This document shows, piece by piece, positions 53,894 through 62,539 of a DNA stretch of 64,000 nt. This DNA comes from CF-46 sp963760735. GTDB lineage: Bacteria > Chloroflexota > Limnocylindria > Limnocylindrales > CSP1-4. The position numbers were made by a program, and so were the translations under genes. Position 1 is the stretch's first letter. The number at the start of each line of letters is the position of its first letter. The DNA is taken from NCBI GenBank assembly GCA_963760735.1, contig CAVXEB010000004.1, positions 1,984,001-2,048,000 of the forward strand. The letters are read 5' to 3'. The notes below the pieces were generated by a model, which was not told the DNA's origin, did not search any database, and was given only the letters and a program-made list of their open reading frames with translations.

Positions 53894-54484
53894 ATGCATC
53901 GACCGATCGGCATCACGATCCTCGCGCTGCTTGCGGGCCTGGCCGGCCTGTTCGAGGTGTGGCGGGCGCTCGTGTTCCTCGGCGTCGCCAATTTCAGCTT
54001 CGTCGGCCAGACGGTGTCCTTCTCGCAGCCGCAGTGGGGCTCCGTGTTCTGGGCCGTCATCCTTGCCCTGATCTGGTTCTGGGTCGCGGCCGGGTTCTGG
54101 AACGTCCGCGCTTACGCGTGGTCGTTCGGCAACTTCATCGCCATCTTCACGATCATCTTCGGCTTCTTCGCCCTGCTGGGCGGCGCCGGCACGATGGAGT
54201 CGGAGTCGCTCGGCTGGCTGCTCGCGATCCTCGTGTTCTTCTACTTGAACTACCCGGGCGTCCGCAACGCGTTCGTCGAGCACGAGATGTCGCTCCTGAC
54301 CCCGGAGCAGCGCGTCGCCATGGAGCAGATGCAGCAGGCCCAGGTCGCGATGGCCCAGGCCACCGCCGCATCGGCAGCCGCGGCCGCACCGAAGGCACCG
54401 CCCGCCCCGGCCGCTCCGGCACCGGCCGCTCCCGCCGCACCGCCGCCGGCTCCGCCGACGGATCCGGGCACGCCCGCCAGCTAG
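53894..54484 (+). CDS. four-helix membrane protein with Ala/Pro tail
   Basis: 196 residues. Helices: GITILALLAGLAGLFEVWRA, SVFWAVILALIWFWVAAGFW, FGNFIAIFTIIFGFFALLGG, LGWLLAILVFFYLNYPGVRN. Then a cytosolic amphipathic segment (SLLTPEQRVAMEQMQQAQVA) and a disordered Ala/Pro tail. No function recognised. Its own promoter and a strong terminator make it a single-gene unit. Confidence 0.72.
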   Translation: MHRPIGITILALLAGLAGLFEVWRALVFLGVANFSFVGQTVSFSQPQWGSVFWAVILALIWFWVAAGFWNVRAYAWSFGNFIAIFTIIFGFFALLGGAGTMESESLGWLLAILVFFYLNYPGVRNAFVEHEMSLLTPEQRVAMEQMQQAQVAMAQATAASAAAAAPKAPPAPAAPAPAAPAAPPPAPPTDPGTPAS

Positions 54485-54499
54485 CCCACTCGAAACCCC

Positions 54500-54533
54500 G
54501 ACAGGCCCGGCCGATCGATCGGCCGGGCCTGTC
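54500..54533 (+). terminator. intrinsic terminator
   Basis: Perfect 34-bp palindrome with arms GACAGGCCCGGCCGATC, followed by TTCGTGTT. It sits 15 bases after the membrane-protein stop. Confidence 0.8.
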
Positions 54534-54579
54534 TTCGTGTTCGCCGGACGGCGATGCGGTCAGCGCGTGCCGGTCGCGG

Positions 54580-54975
54580 TCACCCGGTGTCGCCGGAGGC
54601 CGCCACCACGTCGCCTTCCTCGGGCCGCGGCTGCCACGGCCAACGGTGCTCGATCTCGACGACCAGTGACCAGCTGAGGAAGGTCCGGATCAGGACGAGC
54701 AACGCAAGGATGCCGACGTTCTCGAGGCTCGGCTCGAGCGCCACGGTCCGGACGATGTCGGCGGCAACGAGGATCTCGAGACCGAGGAGGAGCGCTCGTC
54801 CGAGGCGGATCTTGTACTGCTCGTACGCCGGCAGCCCCGCGGTCCGGCCGGCGAGCCTGACGAGGTAGGCGACCGTCGCATAGGCCGTCGCGATGACGAT
54901 GATCGCGACGGCGAGGACCTCGATCAGGACGGCCGCGAGCTCAATCCATTGCTCGAGCTCCCTGGACAGGTTCAA
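54580..54975 (-). CDS. DUF1622 family membrane protein
   Basis: 131 residues from TTG at 54975, which has GGGAG 5 bases upstream. Three helices: WIELAAVLIEVLAVAIIVIA, RLGRALLLGLEILVAADIVR, VGILALLVLIRTFLSWSLVV with the conserved EIEHRWPWQ end. Length and motifs fit DUF1622. Function unknown. Divergent from the gene at 55205, with a 229-base gap that holds only a -10-like hexamer for that gene. Confidence 0.82.
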   Translation of the reverse strand: MNLSRELEQWIELAAVLIEVLAVAIIVIATAYATVAYLVRLAGRTAGLPAYEQYKIRLGRALLLGLEILVAADIVRTVALEPSLENVGILALLVLIRTFLSWSLVVEIEHRWPWQPRPEEGDVVAASGDTG

Positions 54976-55189
54976 CGTCGCTCCCTCGGATTGGGCGTCG
55001 CGTTGTGTCGACGCACGATGCTGGGTCGCGGCGGGCCAGCCGCGCAATGGCGTCCGCACGTGCTCCGGCCCGGCGGCCACGTCGACCGGCTCGGCGGCGA
55101 CGTCAACCGAGCGCGGCGCTCCGGGCTGGACCTCCTGATCGACGCGATCGACGCGACGCCGCATCGGTCGAGAGGTCGACTCGATCAGG

Positions 55190-55195
55190 CACAAT
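55190..55195 (+). promoter_or_regulatory. -10-like box before the DinB-like gene
   Basis: CACAAT, 9 bases before the GTG at 55205. Confidence 0.3.
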
Positions 55196-55204
55196 CCATG
55201 CATC

Positions 55205-55705
55205 GTGGAGATCGAGCCTGAGTCCACCGCCGTCGCGGTCCCGCCCGGCCACCCGTACGCGCCGGAGATCGAGGCGGAGCGACGCGGGTGGTACGAGATC
55301 GTGGGCCTCGTCCGCTCGCTGACATCCGCCGAATGCCTCGCGCCCGGGTACTACCGGAATCCGGACTGGAGCGTCCGCGACGTGGTCGGCCACCTCGGGA
55401 CCTGGCTGGCCGAGGCGTCCGTCCAGCTCCAGCGGATCGGTGCCGGGACGTACGAGGGGCACGACATCGACATCGACGCGCTGAACGCCACGTTCCTCGA
55501 GGCGATGCGCGGCCAGCCATGGGAGGTTGCCTGGCTCCAGGCGAACGCGGGTCGCAGCCGGATGATCGAGGAGTGGTTCGCCCTCCGCCAGGCGTCGGAC
55601 GAGGCCGCCTGGTGGATCCGCAAGGCGGGCAGCGACCACTATGGCGAGCACCTCGGCCGGCTGCGCGAGTGGGTGGCCGAGCTCGTCCGTCTCCGCGCCG
55701 TCTGA
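55205..55705 (+). CDS. DinB/maleylpyruvate isomerase N-terminal-like protein
   Basis: 166 residues forming a four-helix bundle: RRGWYEIVGLVRSLTSAECL, NPDWSVRDVVGHLGTWLAEA (metal His), MIEEWFALRQASDEAAWWIR and DHYGEHLGRLREWVAELVRL (second His). Matches the DinB_2/MDMPI_N group, many of which are thiol-dependent S-transferases (mycothiol or bacillithiol) of unknown substrate. GTG start. Convergent with the MFS gene, 12 bases apart. Confidence 0.75.
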   Translation: MEIEPESTAVAVPPGHPYAPEIEAERRGWYEIVGLVRSLTSAECLAPGYYRNPDWSVRDVVGHLGTWLAEASVQLQRIGAGTYEGHDIDIDALNATFLEAMRGQPWEVAWLQANAGRSRMIEEWFALRQASDEAAWWIRKAGSDHYGEHLGRLREWVAELVRLRAV

Positions 55706-55717
55706 CGGCGACGCCGG

Positions 55718-57320
55718 TCAGCCGAGGGCGTAGGCCTCGGCCGCGGACGACTGCACCGGATCCGGGAGCCGGATCATCCGGAAGGAGTTCGCCAGCCCGA
55801 GGACGCCCGCGAGCAGCGGGATCAGCAGGGCCACCTGGAGGGCCCGCTCGCGGGCCTCGGTGTTGATCCGGATGATCTCCGCTTCCGTCGCCGGAGGTTG
55901 ATTCACGATCAGCTCCGCGAGCTGCGTGTTGCTCATCACCTCGGCGTCCTCATCGAGCGCCGTTGCCACCTGTTGCGCCTCCTCGGGCGATAGGACCGCG
56001 CTCTGCTCGGCGAGGTTCGTGAACGAGAACGCGAGCACGGCCAGCATCACCGCACCGGCGAAGGCGAGTCCGAACGAGAGCCCGAACGATCCTGCCGCCG
56101 AGTTGACGCCGGCGGCCTCGCTGACGCGCTCCTCGGAGATGGGCGACAGCGTGTAGTTGTTGAGCTGGGAGACCAGCAGCCCGAGGCCCGTGCCGGCGAT
56201 CAGCAACGGGATCACGAGATAGAGGCCCGAAATCGGCCCGGGGCACGATCGGCACGAGGATGAGGACGCCGAGCGTGAGCAGGGCGAAGCCGGCGCGGAT
56301 GATGCTGGCCGGGCGGCGCCGGCCGGCTCGCTTCCCGGCGAGCAGGGCGATGGCGAACATGCTCAGCGACAGCGGGGCCAGTGACAGGCCGGCCTGCAGC
56401 GCGTTGTACTCGAACACCATCTGGAGATAGATCGGGAGCACGATCATCGTGCCGCCGAGCGCGATCTGCTGGAGCATCTGGCCGGTGATCCCGAAGCGGA
56501 ACAGCGTGGACTTGAACAGGTCGGGATCGATCAGGGTCGCCTGGCCGAGGCGCTTCCGGCGTAGCAGCCACCAGGCGAACGCGCCGAATCCGACGGCCCC
56601 GATCAGCAGCAGGATTGCCACCGACTCGGCGCCTTCCTGCCAGGCCAGGATCCCGAGGACGATCCCGCCCATGCCGAGGACGGACAGGACGCCGCCGACC
56701 GCGTCCACCTCCCGGGAGCCGGTGTAGGGCACGTCCTTCACCAGCCGGATGCCGGACAGAACGATCGCGATGATGCCGACCTCCAACAGGAACGCGAGGC
56801 GCCACGTGAAGAACGTCGTGATGAAGCCGCCCACGAGCGGCCCGACGGCGGCGGCGATCGCCGCCGAGGCACCCACGAGGGCATACGCGCGTGTCTGGGC
56901 CCTGCCTTCGAAGTTGCCGTGGATCAGGGACTGCATCGACGGCAGCAGGAGCGACGCGCCCAGCCCACCGAGGATCGCCCAGAACACGATCACCGCCGTG
57001 ATGCTCTGCGCCAGCGTCATGGCGAGCGCGCCGATCGCGTAGCCGAGCAGCCCGAGAACGTAGGCGCGTTTGCGGCCGATCAGATCGGCGACCTTGCTGC
57101 CGATCAGGATGAAGGCGGCGGACACGAGGGCCTCGAGCGCGATCGCCGACTGGACGCCGCTGACCGTCGTTCCGAGGTCGTGGACGACGGCCGAGATCGA
57201 GACGTTCATGAACGAGGTGTCGACGACGAGCACGAACATGGCCGCCGCCAGCAGGAGCGCCAGCGTCCGATTGCCCGAGGCCTCCGCCTCCACTGCCGGC
57301 GCGGTTGCGGCGTCCGTCAT
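55718..57320 (-). pseudogene. MFS drug:H+ antiporter (DHA2, 14 helices) with a frameshift
   Basis: The first frame encodes MTDAATAPAVEAEASGNRTL, the DHA2 motifs VDTSFMNVSISAVVHDLGTT and LIGSKVADLIGRKRAYVLGL, to LGVLILVPIVPRAD. One extra base in the AAA at 56230-56232 (plus strand) shifts the frame; the second frame resumes SGLYLVIPLLIAGTGLGLLV, AAGSFGLSFGLAFAGAVMLA and runs to AEAYALG. Together the parts give a full-length pump of about 534 residues. Either a recent mutation or a sequencing error. Confidence 0.8.
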
Positions 57321-57592
57321 CTGAGCTCCGATCTACTCGTTGGGCCGGTCGTGAGCGAGTTCCGCCCCGCCCACCGGCCGTGCGGGCTGCCGACACTCTA
57401 CCGAACGAAGCCGCGCGCGGGGGGGCCGGCATCCATTCGCCTGCGGGCCGACATCCTCGCCGTCCGGGCGGATCGTGATCAGACTTGTGACGTTGGCGAC
57501 GATCCCGCTTGTCCAAAATGGGGTTGCCGTTCGACGCGACGGCGACCCACGCGTGTCACCAGGGGCGATGGCCGACGCGGCCGGAGGAAACA

Positions 57593-58594
57593 ATGGGGTT
57601 CAACCTGCGGAACCGCAGCTTCAAGTCGCTGCTGGACTTCACGCCGCGAGAGATCCGCTACCTGCTCGATCTGTCCCGGGACCTGAAGCGGGCGAAGTAC
57701 GGCGGGTACGAGCAGCCGCGCTTGAAGGGCAAGAACATCGCGATCATCTTCGAGAAGGCGTCGACCCGGACCCGCGTGTCCTTCGAGGTCGCCGCGTACG
57801 ACCAGGGCGCCCACGTGACCTACCTCGGCCCGAGCGGGACCCAGATCGGCCACAAGGAGTCGATGAAGGACACCGCCCGGGTGCTCGGTCGGATCTACGA
57901 CGCGATCGAGTACCGCGGCTTCGGCCAGGAGGTCGTCGACGAGCTCGCCGAATACGCCGGGGTGCCGGTCTGGAACGGGCTGACCGACGAGTTCCATCCG
58001 ACCCAGATCCTCGCCGACGTCCTGACGATGACCGAGTTCTCGGACAAGCCGCTCAGCCACATCTCGTACTGCTACCTCGGTGACGCCCGCAACAACATGG
58101 GCGACTCGCTCCTGATCGGCGGCTCCAAGCTGGGCATGGACGTCCGCCTGTGCGCCCCGAAGCACCTCTGGCCGGATGAGGACCTCGTCGCCAGGTGCCG
58201 GGCGATGGCGGCCGACACGGGCGCCCGGATCACCCTGACCGACAGCCCCGACGAGGGAGTGAAGGGCGTCGACTTCCTGTACACCGACGTGTGGGTCTCG
58301 ATGGGCGAGGCCGAGTCGGTCTGGGAAGAGCGGGTCAACCTCCTCAAGCCCTACCAGGTCAACAGCGAGCTGGTGGCGAAGACGGGTAACCCGGCGGTGA
58401 AGTTCATGCACTGCCTGCCCGCCTTCCACGACCGCAACACCGAGGTCGGCGAGGAGATGTTCCAGAAGTTCGGCCTGGACGGGATGGAGGTCACGAACGA
58501 CGTCTTCGAGTCCGAGCGTGCAATCGTCTGGGACCAGGCCGAGAACCGCGTCCACACGATCAAGGCCGTGATGGTCGCCACGCTCGGGTCGTGA
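57593..58594 (+). CDS. argF: ornithine carbamoyltransferase
   Basis: 333 residues from ATG with GGAGGAAACA immediately upstream. Carbamoyl phosphate site FEKASTRTRVSFEVA; GHKESMKDTARVLGRIYDAI; ornithine site FMHCLPAFHD (HCLP); DEFHPTQILADVLTMTEF. Being first in an operon with carbamate kinase and arginine deiminase, it probably works catabolically (citrulline to ornithine plus carbamoyl phosphate, i.e. ArcB role). No regulator gene is adjacent; the 272-base upstream gap has no clear ARG box. Confidence 0.95.
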   Translation: MGFNLRNRSFKSLLDFTPREIRYLLDLSRDLKRAKYGGYEQPRLKGKNIAIIFEKASTRTRVSFEVAAYDQGAHVTYLGPSGTQIGHKESMKDTARVLGRIYDAIEYRGFGQEVVDELAEYAGVPVWNGLTDEFHPTQILADVLTMTEFSDKPLSHISYCYLGDARNNMGDSLLIGGSKLGMDVRLCAPKHLWPDEDLVARCRAMAADTGARITLTDSPDEGVKGVDFLYTDVWVSMGEAESVWEERVNLLKPYQVNSELVAKTGNPAVKFMHCLPAFHDRNTEVGEEMFQKFGLDGMEVTNDVFESERAIVWDQAENRVHTIKAVMVATLGS

Positions 58595-58604
58595 GGCTCC
58601 ATCG

Positions 58605-59582
58605 ATGAGGATCGTGATTGCGCTCGGCGGCAACGCCCTGCTGAAGCGGGGCGAGCCGATGACGGCCGAGCGCCAGCGGGCCAACATCGGCGGAGCGGCC
58701 GCGAGCATGGCCGGCGTCGCGAGCGAGCACCAGCTCGTCGTCTCCCACGGGAACGGCCCGCAGGTCGGCCTGCTCGCCCTCCAGGCCGATGCCTACAAGG
58801 CGGTCGAGGCCTACCCGCTCGACGTGCTCGGGGCGGAGACCGAGGGAATGATCGGCTACCTCCTCGAGCAGGAGCTCGGCAACGAGCTGCCGTTCGAGGT
58901 TCCCGTGGCGACGATTCTGACGATGGTCGAGGTCGACCCGGCGGACCCGGCGTTCGCCGATCCGACGAAGTTCGTCGGCCCCATCTACGACCGGGCGGAA
59001 GCGGATCGCCTCACGGCCGAGAAGGGCTGGGTCGTCAAGGCCGACGGTGCCTCCTGGCGTCGCGTCGTGGCGTCACCTCGGCCGAAGCGGATCTTCGAGA
59101 TCCGGCCGATCCGCTGGCTCCTCGAGCAGGGGACGGTCGTCATCTGCGCCGGCGGTGGCGGGATCCCGACGATCTACGAGGCCGGCCGCGAGCGCCACCT
59201 CATCGGCGTCGAGGCGGTCATCGACAAGGACCTCGCGAGCAGCCTCCTGGCGCGCGAGCTCGACGCGGACCTGTTCATCATGGCGACCGACGTCGACGGC
59301 GTGTACGTGGACTGGGGCACGCCGAGCCAGCGGCGGATCGGGCAGGTGACGCCGGCCGAGCTCGCGGCGATCGACTTCCCCGCGGGCTCCATGGGTCCGA
59401 AGGTGGCGGCCGCGGTCGAGTTCGTCGAGGCGACCGGACACCGGGCGGCGATCGGCTCGCTCGACCAGATCAAGGACCTCGTCGCCGGTAGCGGCGGCAC
59501 GAACGTGGTGGCCGCCAGATCGGCCGACGGCGATGCGGCCCTGGCACGCGCATCCGCCGGGCAGGGGAAGGAGCACCAGTAG
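58605..59582 (+). CDS. arcC: carbamate kinase
   Basis: 325 residues. Makes ATP from carbamoyl phosphate and ADP. MRIVIALGGNALLKRGEPMT, VVSHGNGPQVGLLALQADAY, GWVVKADGASWRRVVASPRP, VICAGGGGIPTIYEAGRERH, AVIDKDLASSLLARELDADL, FIMATDVDGVYVDWG. Complete amino acid kinase fold of normal length. 10 bases after argF; its stop abuts the arcA ATG. Confidence 0.95.
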   Translation: MRIVIALGGNALLKRGEPMTAERQRANIGGAAASMAGVASEHQLVVSHGNGPQVGLLALQADAYKAVEAYPLDVLGAETEGMIGYLLEQELGNELPFEVPVATILTMVEVDPADPAFADPTKFVGPIYDRAEADRLTAEKGWVVKADGASWRRVVASPRPKRIFEIRPIRWLLEQGTVVICAGGGGIPTIYEAGRERHLIGVEAVIDKDLASSLLARELDADLFIMATDVDGVYVDWGTPSQRRIGQVTPAELAAIDFPAGSMGPKVAAAVEFVEATGHRAAIGSLDQIKDLVAGSGGTNVVAARSADGDAALARASAGQGKEHQ

Positions 59583-60845
59583 ATGGCCCCATTGGGAGTC
59601 CATTCCGAGGTCGGCACGCTGCGGCAGGTCATCGTCCATCGACCGGACCTGAGCCTCAAGCGCCTCACCCCCGGCAACCACGACGAGCTCCTGTTCGACG
59701 ACGTCCTCTGGGTCGAGCGCGCCCAATGGGAGCACGACCAGTTCGTGGCGCGGATGCGCGAACGGAGCGTCGAGGTCCTCTATGTCCAGGACCTGCTCGG
59801 CGAAGCGTTGGCTGCGGACGAGGAGACGCGCAGCCGGCTGATCGACCTGGTGTCATCCGAGCACGTGGTCGGGATCGGCCTGGTCGAGGCGGTGCGCGGC
59901 GTGCTCGGCGGCCTCGCGCCGGACGTCCTGGCCCGCCACCTGATCGGCGGGATGACCATCGCCGAGTCGGGTCTCGACATCGGGACGCTGGCGCACTCCT
60001 CATTGATCGCGGCCGCGATCGACGACGATTCGACGTTCGTCCTGCCGCCCCTGCCGAACTCGCTCTTCACCCGCGACTCGTCGTGCTGGATCTACGGCGG
60101 CGTCTCGATCAACCCGATGTACTGGCCGGCTCGTCGGCGCGAGGCCTTCAACATGGCCGCGATCTATCGCGGTCACCCCCGGTTCCGCGACGAGGACTTC
60201 TCGTTCTGGTATCCGCCGCTCGACGCCGAGGACCGGTTCAAGGCCGAGGACTTCGGGCTCGCCACGCTGGAGGGCGGCGACGTCGAGATCGTCGGCCGCG
60301 GCACCGTCCTCATCGGGCTGTCGGAACGGACCCAGGGCCGGATGATCGAGCAGATCGCACGAGCCCTGTTCGCGGCGGAAGCCGCCGAGCGGGTGATCGC
60401 GTGCGTGATGACGAAGGACCGCGCCCACATGCACCTCGACACCGTCTTCACGATGCTCGACCGCGACAAGGTCACCGCCTATCCGCAGGTGGTCGACGGG
60501 ATCCGGGCGATCAGCATCCGGCCCGGCGCGAAGCCGGGGACGCTCGACGTCCGACCCGACAAGGACCTGCTGACCGCCGTCGCCGACGCCCTCGGCGAGA
60601 AGAAGCTCCACGTCGTCGAGACCGGCGGGGACCGCAACCAGCAGGAACGGGAGCAGTGGGACGACGGCAACAACGTCGTCGCCCTCGCGCCGGGTGTCGT
60701 CGTCGCCTACGAGCGGAACACGTTCACAATCGCGAAGATGCGGGAGGCCGGGGTGGAGGTCATCCCGATCGAGGGCTTCGAGCTGGGCAAGGGTCGGGGC
60801 GGGGGCCATTGCATGACCTGCCCCGTCGTCCGCGATCCGATCTGA
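59583..60845 (+). CDS. arcA: arginine deiminase
   Basis: 420 residues. Converts arginine to citrulline and ammonia. GVHSEVGTLRQVIVHRPDLS, LLFDDVLWVERAQWEHDQFV, LPNSLFTRDSSCWIYGGVSI, ATLEGGDVEIVGRGTVLIGL, TKDRAHMHLDTVFTMLDRDK (catalytic Glu/His region), and GRGGGHCMTCPV with the nucleophile Cys410. The ATG follows the arcC stop directly. With argF and arcC it completes the ADI pathway giving ATP from arginine. Confidence 0.95.
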   Translation: MAPLGVHSEVGTLRQVIVHRPDLSLKRLTPGNHDELLFDDVLWVERAQWEHDQFVARMRERSVEVLYVQDLLGEALAADEETRSRLIDLVSSEHVVGIGLVEAVRGVLGGLAPDVLARHLIGGMTIAESGLDIGTLAHSSLIAAAIDDDSTFVLPPLPNSLFTRDSSCWIYGGVSINPMYWPARRREAFNMAAIYRGHPRFRDEDFSFWYPPLDAEDRFKAEDFGLATLEGGDVEIVGRGTVLIGLSERTQGRMIEQIARALFAAEAAERVIACVMTKDRAHMHLDTVFTMLDRDKVTAYPQVVDGIRAISIRPGAKPGTLDVRPDKDLLTAVADALGEKKLHVVETGGDRNQQEREQWDDGNNVVALAPGVVVAYERNTFTIAKMREAGVEVIPIEGFELGKGRGGGHCMTCPVVRDPI

Positions 60846-60858
60846 GGAGGTGGAGGCG

Positions 60859-61005
60859 ATGGAAGAGGGCCGACGTTGGGTCGTCGCCGTCATCGTCGTC
60901 GTCTCAATCATCGCGTTGGTTGTCTTCGCACGCGGCGGCGCAGAGCGGGGGAATCCGGATGCGTCGCCGGCTCCCGCGGCGATGACCTTCCGTCTCGCGG
61001 CCTGA
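60859..61005 (+). CDS. 48-residue single-helix membrane peptide
   Basis: ATG preceded by GGAGGTGGAGGCG, one of the strongest ribosome sites in the window. MEEGRRWVVAVIVVVSIIAL gives one transmembrane helix (about 7-24) with N-in topology, then ARGGAERGNPDASPAPAAMT outside. 13 bases after arcA and 10 before nhaC in the same operon. May assist the transporters; function unknown. Confidence 0.6.
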   Translation: MEEGRRWVVAVIVVVSIIALVVFARGGAERGNPDASPAPAAMTFRLAA

Positions 61006-61015
61006 TGGCCGTCCC

Positions 61016-62539
61016 GTGACCGACGAGCGGGAGCCGCGCGCCCCGTCACTCCTCGACGCCCTCATCCCGGTCGTCGCGCTCATCGTCCTCATCGGGACGA
61101 CCGTCGTCCTCTTCGGGACGGCCGCGACCGGTGGCCCTCTCCAAGTGGCCCTGCTGCTGAGCGCCGTCGTCGCCGGTCTCGTCGCGCTGAAGAACGGCCA
61201 CTCTGCGGCCCGCGTCCGCGACGCCGCGATCGGCGGAATCAGCTCGGCGCTCGGTGCCGTCTTCATCCTGCTGGCCGTCGGCTCGTTGATCGGCACCTGG
61301 AACATGGCCGGCACGATCCCGACGATCGTCTCGTACGGCGTCGGCATCCTGAGCGAGACCTGGTTCTACCCGGCCACGGTCGTCGTCTGCGGCCTCACCG
61401 GGCTCGCGATCGGCAGCTCGTGGACGACGGCCGCGACCCTCGGCGTGGCGTTCATCGCCCTGGCCCCGCTCGTCGGGGCGTCGCCGGAGATCACGGCCGG
61501 AGCCGTGATCTCCGGCTCGTACTTCGGCGACAAGCTGAGCCCGGTGTCGGAGACGACGGTCCTGACCCCATCGATGGTCGGCGGCGTCACGACGAACCAG
61601 CACATCGGGGCGATGATCTGGACATCCGGCCCGGCGATCGCGATCGCCCTGGCGATCTTCGCGGCCATCGGCCTGACGTCGGCGGCGTCGGGCCCCGGCT
61701 TCGACCCGGCCCAGGCGCAGGCCGCGCTGGCCTCGGAGTTCTGGATCTCGCCCATCAACCTGGTGCCGATGGTTCTTCTGATCGTCCTGTCCGTGCGACG
61801 GGCGCCGCCGTTCCTGTCGATCTTCCTGAGCGCGCTGTTCGCCGGCGTGCTGGCCATCTTCACCCAGACGGCGGTCGTGACGGCGTTCGTCGATCGCCCC
61901 GGCGCCGGTCCGCTCGAGGTCGCGATCGTCGGCATCTACTCGGCGATGGCCAACGGGTTCGAGCTGAACACGGGTAACGCGACGATGGACGCCCTGTTCT
62001 CGCGGGGCGGGATGTCGTCGATGCTCTACACGATCTGGCTCGTGCTCGGCGCCCTCAGCTTCGCGTCGATCATGGAGGACGCCGGCTTCCTCGAGCGCCT
62101 GATCCGACCCGTGCTCGCCCGGGCGAAGACGACGGGGCGCCTGATCGCCTCGGTCATCGGCACCTCGATCGGGTTGAACATCATCGCCGGCGACCAGTAC
62201 GTCGCGATCGTCATGCCGAGCCGGATCTTCCGGCTGGAGTTCGCCAAGCGCGGGATCGCGCCGCGGATGCTGTCGCGGGCGGTCGAGGACGCGGGCACCG
62301 TGACCTCGCCCCTCGTGCCGTGGAACAGCTGCGGCGCCTACATGGCGGGCGTCCTGGGCGTCGCGACGATCAGCTACCTGCCCTACTGCTTCTTCAACAT
62401 CGCAAGCCCCATCATCTCGCTCATCTACGGCCTGACCGGGTTCCGCATCGAGCACATCACGCCGTCGGCCGGCGAGCCCGCTCCCATCGAGCAGCTGACC
62501 GGCGTGGCGGCCCAACCGCAGCAGGAGGGAACCGCATGA
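61016..62539 (+). CDS. nhaC: NhaC-family antiporter
   Basis: 507 residues, about 11-12 helices. IGSSWTTAATLGVAFIALAP, ISGSYFGDKLSPVSETTVLT (NhaC signature), VGGVTTNQHIGAMIWTSGPA, NIIAGDQYVAIVMPSRIFRL, AVEDAGTVTSPLVPWNSCGA. Family members exchange Na+/H+ or, in some cases, amino acids or malate/lactate. In an ADI operon it may exchange arginine/ornithine or handle pH. GTG start; ATGA overlap with the next gene. Confidence 0.9.
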   Translation: MTDEREPRAPSLLDALIPVVALIVLIGTTVVLFGTAATGGPLQVALLLSAVVAGLVALKNGHSAARVRDAAIGGISSALGAVFILLAVGSLIGTWNMAGTIPTIVSYGVGILSETWFYPATVVVCGLTGLAIGSSWTTAATLGVAFIALAPLVGASPEITAGAVISGSYFGDKLSPVSETTVLTPSMVGGVTTNQHIGAMIWTSGPAIAIALAIFAAIGLTSAASGPGFDPAQAQAALASEFWISPINLVPMVLLIVLSVRRAPPFLSIFLSALFAGVLAIFTQTAVVTAFVDRPGAGPLEVAIVGIYSAMANGFELNTGNATMDALFSRGGMSSMLYTIWLVLGALSFASIMEDAGFLERLIRPVLARAKTTGRLIASVIGTSIGLNIIAGDQYVAIVMPSRIFRLEFAKRGIAPRMLSRAVEDAGTVTSPLVPWNSCGAYMAGVLGVATISYLPYCFFNIASPIISLIYGLTGFRIEHITPSAGEPAPIEQLTGVAAQPQQEGTA

